In this document: piece after piece, positions 1 to 6,344 of the stretch | Numbering within the stretch: the first letter of the stretch is position 1 | Layout: every line of letters starts with the position of its first letter | From: Clostridia bacterium | GTDB taxonomy: Bacteria > Bacillota > Clostridia > Saccharofermentanales > UBA5734 | Length of the DNA stretch: 7,546 bases | Reading direction: 5' to 3' | Assembly: GCA_009929975.1 (NCBI GenBank) | Contig: RZZF01000084.1 | Coordinates: 1-7,546, forward strand | Notes under the pieces: model-generated | What the model saw: only the letters and a program-made list of their open reading frames with translations | The model's database searches: none | What the model was told of the DNA's origin: nothing | Translations under genes and position numbers: made by a program

Positions 1-1
1 C

Positions 2-502
2 GTCGTCATGAAGGATGGTTTCATCCAGCAGGTCGATGACCCGACGAACCTGTACATGCATCCGAATAATACATTCGTTGCCGGATTTATCGGCATGCCG
101 CCGATGAACTTCCTCAATGGCAAGATTACGGTCGAAAACGGCAAGACCCATCTGGATTTCTCCGGCATTAAGCTGGCACTTCCTGAGAAGTACAGCGTTG
201 ATGAAGTCACAAGCTATGATGGAAAAGATGTTATTATCGGAATCCGCCCCGAAGCGATCACCGATGATGCCCGTTTCGTCTCGCAGAATCCGGCAACCGC
301 TTTCCCGGCCAATGTTGAAGTTGTTGAAATGCTTGGTGCTGAGACCTACCTTTATGTCACCGTAGCCGGCACCTTAAGCATCATTGCCCGCGTTGATCCG
401 ACCATCAGCACCTCGAAAGTCGGCGATGTGACGCAGTTGGCTGTTGACGGAAACCGTGTCCACCTCTTTGACCGGGAGACGGAAAAAGTCATCCTCAGCT
501 GA
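2..502 (+). CDS. ugpC: ABC sugar importer ATP-binding subunit (MsmX/UgpC-like), C-terminal part, 5' truncated
   Basis: This is the 3' end of a gene whose start lies before the window; the frame is open from base 2 and stops at TGA 500-502. The 166 visible codons begin just after the nucleotide-binding core, at VVMKDGFIQQVDDPTNLY, followed by FVAGFIGMPPMNFL. That junction is characteristic of the MsmX/MsmK/UgpC/MalK group. The rest is the regulatory TOBE/OB-fold domain, with the hallmark IGIRPEAI about 75 residues after Met-8. In this family the protein is the cytoplasmic ATPase that powers uptake of oligosaccharides or glycerol-3-phosphate through a separate permease pair and binding protein, and one ATPase often serves several importers. 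Walker A, the signature motif and Walker B are outside the window, so activity and substrate cannot be judged. A terminator follows directly, so this gene ends its own transcription unit. The family is secure; the symbol reflects common automated naming, not proven specificity. Confidence 0.93.
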   Translation, partial: VVMKDGFIQQVDDPTNLYMHPNNTFVAGFIGMPPMNFLNGKITVENGKTHLDFSGIKLALPEKYSVDEVTSYDGKDVIIGIRPEAITDDARFVSQNPATAFPANVEVVEMLGAETYLYVTVAGTLSIIARVDPTISTSKVGDVTQLAVDGNRVHLFDRETEKVILS

Positions 503-530
503 TCAGTGTGAAAATGATCACGTGAACCAG

Positions 531-559
531 AGAAGCCCCGTTCAGGGGCTTCTTTTTTT
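531..559 (+). terminator. Intrinsic terminator after the ABC ATPase gene
   Basis: A perfect 9-bp stem (AGAAGCCCC at 531-539 pairs with GGGGCTTCT at 545-553) encloses a 5-nt loop, GTTCA. It runs into seven consecutive T residues (553-559). It starts 28 nt after the stop codon at 502. This is a textbook Rho-independent terminator and separates the ABC ATPase transcript from the downstream operon. Confidence 0.93.
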
Positions 560-582
560 GCATCGGTTGATGAACCGGGTGT

Positions 583-595
583 TAACAGACTGTTA
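583..595. promoter_or_regulatory. Perfect 6-1-6 dyad, candidate operator
   Basis: TAACAG at 583-588 and CTGTTA at 590-595 form a perfect inverted repeat around a single A. The site ends 5 bp before the candidate -35 box and about 85 bp before the start of the PucR-like gene. That spot would suit an activator or autoregulator. It has no T-run and is too short for a terminator. Binding by any specific protein, including the adjacent PucR-like product, is inference; a 12-base match can arise by chance. Confidence 0.3.
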
Positions 596-600
596 TCTGC

Positions 601-629
601 TTGAAACATCGGTCGGGACAATATAAGAT
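601..629 (+). promoter_or_regulatory. Candidate sigma-A promoter for the regulator-ftsEX operon
   Basis: TTGAAA (601-606, five of six to TTGACA) is followed by a 17-bp spacer and TAAGAT (624-629, four of six to TATAAT). The surrounding tract up to 640 is strongly AT-rich compared with its flanks. It lies downstream of the terminator at 531-559 and about 50 bp upstream of the start codon at 681. Alternative -10 hexamers sit nearby (TAAGAT at 629-634, TAAAAT at 634-639) but lack a well-placed -35. This is the only intergenic region large enough for a promoter ahead of the downstream genes. Confidence 0.5.
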
Positions 630-680
630 AAGATAAAATAGGCTGCCAGACCTGGCCTGTGTAAGGAAGGTGTCAAAATT

Positions 681-1790
681 ATGGAAGAACTGAAAAAGTG
701 TATCCGGGAAGCCGGCCAGTTTATGGACAAAGTCGCGGGTGTCCTGGATGCCGACGGCATGATCATCGCCTGTACTGATGAGAAGCTGGAAGGGACGGAG
801 GACTCATCCGCCCGGGCTGTTCTTCTTTCTGATGAGAGCATCGCCATCACTTATGGGCGGACTTATGTCAAACTGCCCATCAGTGAAAGGACCAGTTATA
901 TCATTTTCGTTGACGGCGCTGATACCGTGGCCCGTGTTTACATCGAACTGCTCAGCAACTGGATTCTTGCGGTTCTCGAAGAACGTAATTCAGACGCGGA
1001 AAAAGAAGCCTTCCTGAAAAATGTTCTTCTGGAAAACGAACTCCCGGGTGACATCCCGCTCAAGGCGCGTGAATATAAGATCCCGTATTCATTACCGCGA
1101 CTCGCTTTTCTGATCCGGTTTGAACAGGCTGAGGAAATTGATTGTCTGGAAATTCTCAACAGCATGTTTCCCGATGAGAAGAATTCGCACATACTGGCGA
1201 TGGACGAGGAGACGATTGTCGTCCTGATGGAATATCCGCGTGATGAGCCGGAGCTGGTCGATGAGATTGCCAGGCAGATGCTGGACAATCTCAACTCTGA
1301 ATCGATGGCGACCATCCATATCGGTATCGGAATGCCCGCTGAGACGTTGAAGGACACCGCGAAGTCTTATAGAGAAGCATCACTGGCGCTCACGGTCGGC
1401 AGTATTTTCCAGAATGAGACCTATGTGATGCGCTATGATAAACTCGGACTCGGCCGTCTGATTTATCAGCTGCCGCCGACTTTATGCCATATGTTCCTCG
1501 ATGAAGTCTTCCCGACCGGTGCCTATGAAGCACTTGACAGTGAGACGCTTCTGACGATTTATAAATTCTTTGAGAATAACCTGAACGGCAGTGAGACTTC
1601 ACGCCAGCTGTTTGTTCATCGCAACACCCTCGTTTATCGTCTGGACAAGGTGCAGAAAATCACTGGCCTTGACCTGCGCAATTTTGATGATGCGGTCTTG
1701 TTCAAACTGGCATCGATGGTCCGCAAGTATTTGGAAAAACAGGAAAAGGGCAGCCTGAAAACAACAGGCGGAAAATGGTGGCACAGCTGA
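681..1790 (+). CDS. PucR/CdaR-like helix-turn-helix transcriptional regulator
   Basis: A 369-residue cytoplasmic protein of the PucR/CdaR type. The N-terminal ~100 residues (GVLDADGMIIACTD at 20-33) look like a small sensory domain. Residues ~135-255 resemble the degenerate GGDEF-like middle domain of this family (IHIGIGMPAETLKDTAKSYR at 212-231, then EASLAL). The C-terminal ~285-350 is a PucR-type helix-turn-helix: LDSETLLTIYKFFENN, then SRQLFVHRNTLVYRLDKVQK at 308-327 and ITGLDL. This last block is the strongest evidence. The effector is unknown; family members respond to metabolites such as purine catabolites or sugar diacids, but nothing here fixes one. The ATG at 681 is preceded by AAGGAAGG (663-670). 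It is the first gene after a terminator and promoter and sits 56 nt before ftsE, so it may control its own operon. A perfect palindrome, GCTGATATCAGC (1786-1797), spans its stop codon but has no T-run. Confidence 0.88.
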   Translation: MEELKKCIREAGQFMDKVAGVLDADGMIIACTDEKLEGTEDSSARAVLLSDESIAITYGRTYVKLPISERTSYIIFVDGADTVARVYIELLSNWILAVLEERNSDAEKEAFLKNVLLENELPGDIPLKAREYKIPYSLPRLAFLIRFEQAEEIDCLEILNSMFPDEKNSHILAMDEETIVVLMEYPRDEPELVDEIARQMLDNLNSESMATIHIGIGMPAETLKDTAKSYREASLALTVGSIFQNETYVMRYDKLGLGRLIYQLPPTLCHMFLDEVFPTGAYEALDSETLLTIYKFFENNLNGSETSRQLFVHRNTLVYRLDKVQKITGLDLRNFDDAVLFKLASMVRKYLEKQEKGSLKTTGGKWWHS

Positions 1791-1832
1791 TATCAGCCGG
1801 TGCTGGCGGACCTCTCTGCCACCGCAGGCCCT

Positions 1833-1840
1833 GAGGAGGT
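1833..1840 (+). promoter_or_regulatory. Ribosome binding site fixing a TTG start for ftsE
   Basis: GAGGAGGT at 1833-1840 is a near-perfect anti-16S match placed 6 nt before TTG 1847. The encoded N-terminus from that TTG ([11 protein letters not shown]) matches the usual FtsE start, and no in-frame ATG or GTG fits as well. Confidence 0.85.
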
Positions 1841-1846
1841 CAATCT

Positions 1847-2602
1847 TTGATTGAATTCGACCGTGTATCAAAACGATATGTCACAGGTACACATGCGCTT
1901 AGAAATGTCAGCTTCACGATCGAAGATGGTGAATTTGTCTTTATCATAGGAAAAAGCGGCGCCGGGAAATCGACGCTGATCAAGCTCCTGACATGCGAAG
2001 AACAGCCCTCATCCGGAAATGTCCGGATCGATCAGATCGATGTCAGCGCGCTGCGCCGGCGTCTGGTTCCGTATCTGCGCCGTAATATCGGCATGGTATT
2101 TCAGGATTTTCGTCTGATCGACAGCAAAACCGTTTTTGAGAATGTCGCCTTCGCGATGGAGATCATCGGTGCTTCACGCCGTTCGATTCGCCGCCGCGTG
2201 CCGATTGTTCTCAGTATCGTCGGTCTGCGTGATAAGGCGCGGGCTTTGCCGCGCCAGCTGTCCGGCGGTGAGCAGCAGCGTGTTGCCGTTGCCAGGGCGA
2301 TGGTCAATAATCCGCTGCTGATCCTCGCTGATGAACCGACCGGTAATCTCGACCCCGCTTCAAGTGAAGCGTTGATGGCGCTGCTTGAGCAGATCAATCA
2401 AAGCGGCACCACTGTCATTGTCTGCACACATGACCGTGATCTGGTTGACCGTATGAAACGCCGTGTCCTCGAGATCCAGGACGGCAATCTCGTTCGGGAT
2501 GACCGCAGCAGCGGCTACATGACAAAGCGGACGAAGGTTGTGGCCGCACAGGAAGGCACAGATGAATCTGACAGCGGCAGCGGGGAGGAGGCGGCACCGT
2601 GA
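1847..2602 (+). CDS. ftsE: Cell division ATP-binding protein FtsE
   Basis: A 251-residue ABC ATPase, the cytoplasmic half of the FtsEX complex, which couples ATP hydrolysis to control of peptidoglycan hydrolases outside the membrane. All ATPase motifs are intact: Walker [10 protein letters not shown] (35-43), Q-loop Gln86 in GMVFQDFRL, signature LSGGEQQR (138-145), Walker B LLILADEP (157-164), D-loop NLD (167-169) and switch His195 in CTHD. The spacing and the phrases VFQDFRL and ADEPTGNLD are typical of FtsE. Well-studied FtsE proteins are about 220-230 residues; this one has an extra tail of about 30 residues (222-251) that ends acidic and Ser/Gly/Glu-rich. Translation starts at TTG 1847. 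The stop codon overlaps the ftsX start in GTGA (2599-2602), which implies translational coupling and paired stoichiometry. MacB/LolD-type transporter ATPases share these motifs, but the adjoining FtsX settles the call. Confidence 0.96.
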   Translation: MIEFDRVSKRYVTGTHALRNVSFTIEDGEFVFIIGKSGAGKSTLIKLLTCEEQPSSGNVRIDQIDVSALRRRLVPYLRRNIGMVFQDFRLIDSKTVFENVAFAMEIIGASRRSIRRRVPIVLSIVGLRDKARALPRQLSGGEQQRVAVARAMVNNPLLILADEPTGNLDPASSEALMALLEQINQSGTTVIVCTHDRDLVDRMKRRVLEIQDGNLVRDDRSSGYMTKRTKVVAAQEGTDESDSGSGEEAAP

Positions 2603-3489
2603 TCTGGTCAAAAATCCGTTATCCTCTTACTGAAGGTCTGCGCAGCCTGATCCGCCATCCTCTGGTGACGCTGGCTTCAATGACCACAATCACCCTGATG
2701 CTGGTTTTGATGGGCGCTTTTACTGTATTTTCGGTCAACGCGCGCCATATCATGGAAAAGGCCGGCCAGCAGCCGCCGATTGAGATCACCATGGAACTGG
2801 GGGTCTATCCGACCGTATTAATCGAAGTCGAGTCAGCACTCAAGGCCGACAGCAATGTTCTGGACTTTCAGCGCTATTCACCGCAGGAAAACTTCAACAT
2901 GTTCAAGTCCAGCATGGAGAATGAAGATCTTTTTGAAGATTTTCCAGTCGAGAATATTCCCTACACCTATTCCATCCGGCTGGTAGATCCGGATTATGGT
3001 GAAGCGTTTCAAGCCCAGATCAGTGGTATTCCGGGTGTGCGCCGGGTCCAGCTCGAACTCACCGTCATGCGGTTTCTCAGCAAAGCGATTGTCTGGGTGA
3101 ATTATGTCACGCTGGCAGCCCTGCTCGTCCTGGGTGTCATCGCTTTCTTCATCATTTCGAACATGGTCCGTGTCGCTGTATTTTCCCGGGCTGAAGAAAT
3201 TAATATCATGAAATATGTCGGTGCCACCAATTTATACATACGTGTTCCGTATATATTGGAAGGAGCGATCGTCGGTATGCTCGGCGCGCTGGCAGCCTGG
3301 CTGATCGTCGGGGTGACATATGACAAGATCTATGAGATATTATTGGCAGGTGCCACACCGGATGATTTTCTCACACTGGTCAGGACGGATCAGATAAAAC
3401 GGCTGGTATTGATGATCAACCTGGTACTGGGTGTCGGAGTTGGCGCTGTGGGCAGCGCGGTTTCCGTCCGTCGCCATGTTAAGGTGTGA
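2599..3489 (+). CDS. ftsX: Cell division permease-like protein FtsX
   Basis: A 296-residue membrane protein with the FtsX layout: a short cytoplasmic N-terminus, TM1 (~22-46), an extracytoplasmic domain (~47-165), then TM2 (~167-190), TM3 (~215-240) and TM4 (~267-289). The most diagnostic stretch is the cytoplasmic segment after TM2, RAEEINIMKYVGATNLYIRV (197-216) followed by PYILEG, which is the conserved FtsX signature. FtsX does not transport a known substrate. It passes FtsE's ATP-driven change to a hydrolase bound by the extracytoplasmic domain, and the following gene encodes a fitting partner. The start is GTG 2599, overlapping the ftsE stop by 4 nt, with GGGGAGGAGG at 2582-2591 as ribosome binding site. 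The length is usual for Gram-positive FtsX, and no frameshift is visible. Confidence 0.96.
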   Translation: MIWSKIRYPLTEGLRSLIRHPLVTLASMTTITLMLVLMGAFTVFSVNARHIMEKAGQQPPIEITMELGVYPTVLIEVESALKADSNVLDFQRYSPQENFNMFKSSMENEDLFEDFPVENIPYTYSIRLVDPDYGEAFQAQISGIPGVRRVQLELTVMRFLSKAIVWVNYVTLAALLVLGVIAFFIISNMVRVAVFSRAEEINIMKYVGATNLYIRVPYILEGAIVGMLGALAAWLIVGVTYDKIYEILLAGATPDDFLTLVRTDQIKRLVLMINLVLGVGVGAVGSAVSVRRHVKV

Positions 3490-3502
3490 TGGTATGGCTG
3501 TC

Positions 3503-3507
3503 GAGGT
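3503..3507 (+). promoter_or_regulatory. Ribosome binding site favouring ATG 3515 for the M23 hydrolase
   Basis: GAGGT at 3503-3507 is 7 nt before ATG 3515. A second in-frame ATG at 3494 has its own AAGGTG (3481-3486) 7 nt upstream, inside the last codons of ftsX. Both are usable; starting at 3515 gives the cleaner signal peptide, beginning MTSLFKPKR. Confidence 0.5.
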
Positions 3508-3514
3508 AAATACA

Positions 3515-4951
3515 ATGACTTCTTTATTCAAACCGAAACGAATTCACCGCCGGACTTGCCGTCAGGCGATCAGTCTGCTTCTGGCCGCTGTCATGCTGTC
3601 AGGTGTGATGGTTGGCCTTCCACAGGAAGTCAAAGCCGAGACCAGTACCGAGCAGGCCCTGAGTGAAGCCAGACAGGCCCAGGCGGCGCTTGAGGCACAG
3701 ATGGCGGAAGTGGGCGCTGAGCGTCGCCAGCTGGAGTCGGAACTGGGTGAGTTGTCCGGCCAGCTGTCCTGGTTGAATCAGCGAAGTGAAGAACAAAAAC
3801 AGTTATATCGTGATAAGACCGCGCAGCTTGAGGCCGCGATCGCCCAGATGGAGCAGGCCTATCGTGCTTATGCCGACGCGCAGGAAGATCTGATCAGTAA
3901 ACAGGAGCAATATGTGGACCGGATGCGCACCATGTTTGATCACCGTAACCGCTCCCTGTTTGAGTTATTTCTGCAGTCCGGCAGCCTGAGGGGCTTTTTT
4001 ACGACTTTGCAATTCATGACGATCGTGGCTGATACCGATCAGCAGATGATTGAAGATCTGGAAGCTGCCCAGGATAACGCGCAGCTGAAGAAAATCGTGG
4101 CTGAAGAAACAACCGCTGAAATGGAGACGGTTGTCACTCAGCTGCAGGTGGATATCGAGCGGTTGAAATCTGACGCGGCCGCGACCGAACTTGATATGAA
4201 CCAACTGTCCCGCCAGCTGTCAGCCCATGAACAGGCAGAAGAAGAACTGGCGAACGAATCAGCCAGCGTCGGTGCGATGGTTGTCCAGCTGCAGGCTCAG
4301 CTGGAGGCGGAGCGAGCCGCGGAAGCGACCCGTGCAGCGGAAGAAGCGCGGCGCAAGGCGGCTGAAGAATCGCGTCGAAAAGCAGAAGAAGAGGCCGCGC
4401 GAAAAGCGGCGGAAGAAGAAGCGCGGCGTGCCGCGGCTGAAGAGTCACGGCGCAAGGCTGAAGAAGCGGCTGCCCAGGCGACAACAAAAGAACCGTCCGC
4501 CAGTGTCCAGGCGCCTTCGGCTCAGGCCCCCTCATCATCCGGCTGGACCTGGCCGGCACCGGGCAACAACCGGATCACATCCGGATATGGCTACCGCATA
4601 CATCCCGTCTATGGCTACCGGCGCATGCATACCGGGATTGATATTTCCGGATCCTTCGGCGATCCGATTGTCGCGGCCCGGCCGGGTACAGTCATCCTGG
4701 TCAACAATCCGGTAGAAGGAAGAAACTGGGGCGGCAGCGGCTACGGTAATTATATCGTGATCGATCACGGCGATGGACTGGCGACATTGTACGCCCATCT
4801 CAAATCAACGAATGTGACAACCATGCAGCAGGTAAGGGCCGGGGACCGCATCGGCGGCTGTGGCAGTACCGGAACCTCAACCGGTGCTCATCTGCATTTC
4901 GAGGTCTGGATCAACGGAAACCACACCAACCCGCTCTCATATCTTCGTTAG
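3515..4951 (+). CDS. Secreted coiled-coil M23 (LytM) peptidoglycan endopeptidase, EnvC/PcsB-like partner of FtsEX
   Basis: A 478-residue exported murein hydrolase (485 if ATG 3494 is used). Order of parts: signal peptide with a basic n-region (KPKRIHRRTCR), a hydrophobic core (18-34) and likely cleavage after VKA (41); a long coiled coil (~45-270), broken near 146-176 by SLFELFLQSGSLRGFFTTLQ and FMTIV, which resembles the hinge segment of EnvC/PcsB proteins; an Ala/Glu/Arg/Lys helix (~265-321); a Ser/Pro/Ala linker (~325-343); and a C-terminal M23 domain (344-478). The zinc site is complete: His372 and Asp376 in MHTGIDIS and His461 in GAHLHFEV, with catalytic His428 (LYAHLK) and His459. Family knowledge: the coiled coil docks on the FtsX loop, and ATP hydrolysis by FtsE frees the catalytic domain to cut peptide cross-links during septation or growth. 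The position directly after ftsX (25 nt) supports this. EnvC of E. coli is a degenerate activator, but this domain keeps its zinc ligands, so it is predicted to cut peptidoglycan itself. Confidence 0.93.
   Translation: MTSLFKPKRIHRRTCRQAISLLLAAVMLSGVMVGLPQEVKAETSTEQALSEARQAQAALEAQMAEVGAERRQLESELGELSGQLSWLNQRSEEQKQLYRDKTAQLEAAIAQMEQAYRAYADAQEDLISKQEQYVDRMRTMFDHRNRSLFELFLQSGSLRGFFTTLQFMTIVADTDQQMIEDLEAAQDNAQLKKIVAEETTAEMETVVTQLQVDIERLKSDAAATELDMNQLSRQLSAHEQAEEELANESASVGAMVVQLQAQLEAERAAEATRAAEEARRKAAEESRRKAEEEAARKAAEEEARRAAAEESRRKAEEAAAQATTKEPSASVQAPSAQAPSSSGWTWPAPGNNRITSGYGYRIHPVYGYRRMHTGIDISGSFGDPIVAARPGTVILVNNPVEGRNWGGSGYGNYIVIDHGDGLATLYAHLKSTNVTTMQQVRAGDRIGGCGSTGTSTGAHLHFEVWINGNHTNPLSYLR
4346..4474 (+). 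repeat. Near-duplicate 18-residue charged helix repeat, 25-residue period
   Basis: Within the M23 hydrolase, residues 278-295 (ARRKAAEESRRKAEEEAA, bases 4346-4399) recur as residues 303-320 (ARRAAAEESRRKAEEAAA, bases 4421-4474) with 16 of 18 identical. The whole 265-321 segment is built of Ala, Glu, Arg and Lys, the composition of a long single alpha-helix like that of TolA. It probably spans distance between the FtsX-docking coiled coil and the catalytic domain. The codons differ between copies, so the duplication is not very recent. Confidence 0.75.
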
Positions 4952-5004
4952 CGGAATGACATGATCCCGGAGCCTCTCATCATCTCAATTTTCTCAAGGA
5001 AAGC

Positions 5005-5008
5005 AGGA
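5005..5008 (+). promoter_or_regulatory. Ribosome binding site supporting a TTG start for the S41 protease
   Basis: AGGA at 5005-5008 lies 7 nt before TTG 5016, and a further AAGGAAAG sits at 4996-5003. No ATG occurs in frame before the membrane anchor, so a downstream start would remove the export segment. Confidence 0.6.
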
Positions 5009-5015
5009 CAAGATT

Positions 5016-6344
5016 TTGGACAACCAGACCAGTTATCAACATCAGACGCAGCAGCCGGCTCCTGTCGGACCGCCGCGCTCCAATTTCTGGAAATATCTCG
5101 TGACCGTGCTGGTAACCGCGCTGGTCACTTTTTCCCTGACTGCCGGCGGCGCCCTGGTGCTGATGCTGGTGATGTCTCCCGCTCAACCACCCGTCGCGAC
5201 CGGCGGTGATGGTTCTCTGGCACTTCGTTTTGAGGATGATCCAGCGACCCGCGACGCGCTCAGCAAGCTGCAGAGTGTCTTTTCTCATCTTCAAGATGAT
5301 TACTATGACGATCTGAGCGACGCGGAACTGATTGAAGCGATGACTCGCGGCATGGTCAATGAGATGGACAGCCCGTACACCATGTATCTGACAGCAGATC
5401 AGGCCCGCCAGATCAATGAATCGATGACCGGCCGCTATAGTGGAATCGGAGCCTATGTCGCCCTGGATCCCGACGGGATCGTAGCGATCACAGATATTGT
5501 GGAAAACAGCCCGGCTGAAGCAGCAGGGCTGATGATCGGTGATCTGTTCTATGAGGTCAATGGAACCGATGTCAGCGATTATGGTGATATCAACGCGGTC
5601 GCGGCGCTTGTCCGCGGTGTTGAGGGAACAACGGTCGACCTGCGCCTGTATCGCCCGTCTTTGGGTGATTATATCGATGTGACCGTCGAACGCCGCCTGA
5701 TCACGACGGAAAATGTCACATCGCGCATGCTGACACCACTGACCGGCTATGTTCATATCCGTGATTTCTCGGTTGACAGCGGACGTCATTTCATAGAGGC
5801 GGTACAGAATCTGCAGCAAAATGGTGTTTTGGAAATCGTGGTCGATCTTCGTCACAATTCAGGCGGACTGGCATCTGAAGTCATTGAGATGCTGGACTAT
5901 CTGCTGCCGGAAACCGAGATCGCCTCGCTGAAGGGCCGAACGGACGGACAGGCTTATGATGAAGTCTGGATGTCCGATGCCGCGGTCGGTGTACCGGCTG
6001 ACATGCGGTACGCGATTCTGGTCAATCAATGGACAGCCAGTGCGTCTGAACTGTTTTCCGGCTGCCTGCGTGATTATGACAAGGCTTATCTGATCGGGGA
6101 GCAGACCCTGGGCAAAGGATCCGGCACGATCACTCAGCCGCTGCCCGATGGTTCGGCGATTAATATCACGAATTTTCTCTATTATCTGCCCGGCGGCGAA
6201 AGTATTGAAGGCGTTGGGCTTACACCGGATCTCGAGCTGGCGCTGCCGGATGAACTGATCGGCCTGCCGGTCAACCGGATTCCGGAAGATGAGGATGTGC
6301 AGCTGCAGGCTGCCCTGGACTATTTCAGCCATGGCGGAGAATAG
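5016..6344 (+). CDS. Membrane-anchored PDZ-containing S41 C-terminal processing protease (CtpA/CtpB type)
   Basis: A 442-residue protease predicted to face the cell exterior. Parts in order: polar Gln/Pro-rich N-terminus (1-22), one membrane anchor (~27-53), helical S41 N-terminal region with DDYYDDLSDAELIEAMTRGM (94-113) and DSPYTMYL, PDZ domain (~135-228, YSGIGAYV then ENSPAEAAGLMIGD), and the S41 core (~240-415) with DLRHNSGG (277-284). The catalytic serine is Ser342 in TASASE and the lysine is Lys367 in LGKGSG, exactly 25 residues apart as in B. subtilis CtpB (Ser309/Lys334). The usual triad glutamine at Lys+4 is Thr371 here, within GKGSGTITQPLPDGS. In the family these enzymes cut exposed C-termini, mature envelope proteins or remove cell-wall hydrolases. 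The gene follows the hydrolase by 64 nt, so hydrolase processing is a reasonable guess. It starts at TTG 5016. The family is secure; the substrate is unknown. Confidence 0.93.
   Translation: MDNQTSYQHQTQQPAPVGPPRSNFWKYLVTVLVTALVTFSLTAGGALVLMLVMSPAQPPVATGGDGSLALRFEDDPATRDALSKLQSVFSHLQDDYYDDLSDAELIEAMTRGMVNEMDSPYTMYLTADQARQINESMTGRYSGIGAYVALDPDGIVAITDIVENSPAEAAGLMIGDLFYEVNGTDVSDYGDINAVAALVRGVEGTTVDLRLYRPSLGDYIDVTVERRLITTENVTSRMLTPLTGYVHIRDFSVDSGRHFIEAVQNLQQNGVLEIVVDLRHNSGGLASEVIEMLDYLLPETEIASLKGRTDGQAYDEVWMSDAAVGVPADMRYAILVNQWTASASELFSGCLRDYDKAYLIGEQTLGKGSGTITQPLPDGSAINITNFLYYLPGGESIEGVGLTPDLELALPDELIGLPVNRIPEDEDVQLQAALDYFSHGGE

Noticed and set aside
1786..1797. Perfect palindrome GCTGATATCAGC at the end of the regulator gene as a terminator
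   Set aside because: The stem is 6 bp with no room for a loop and no T-run follows. At most it is a chance palindrome or a weak protein site; ftsE translation signals follow at once.
4134..4715. Open frames on both strands across the charged repeat of the M23 gene
   Set aside because: They arise because the Ala/Glu/Arg/Lys codon run is low in stop codons in other frames. Their products are compositionally skewed (Arg/Lys-rich or Pro/Leu-rich) and have no domain.
4952..5015. Possible terminator or promoter in the 64-nt gap between the M23 hydrolase and the S41 protease
   Set aside because: I found no stem followed by T residues and no well-spaced -35/-10 pair; it holds only the ribosome binding site region.
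4980..5855. Long minus-strand open frame (291 codons) opposite the S41 protease gene
   Set aside because: Its translation has no recognisable domain, is rich in His, Ile, Gln and Asp as expected from antisense of GAT/ATC-rich coding DNA, and lies wholly under a well-supported protease gene. It is a shadow frame.
5859..6332. Second minus-strand open frame (157 codons) under the end of the protease gene
   Set aside because: It shows no family motif and overlaps conserved S41 core codons on the other strand.
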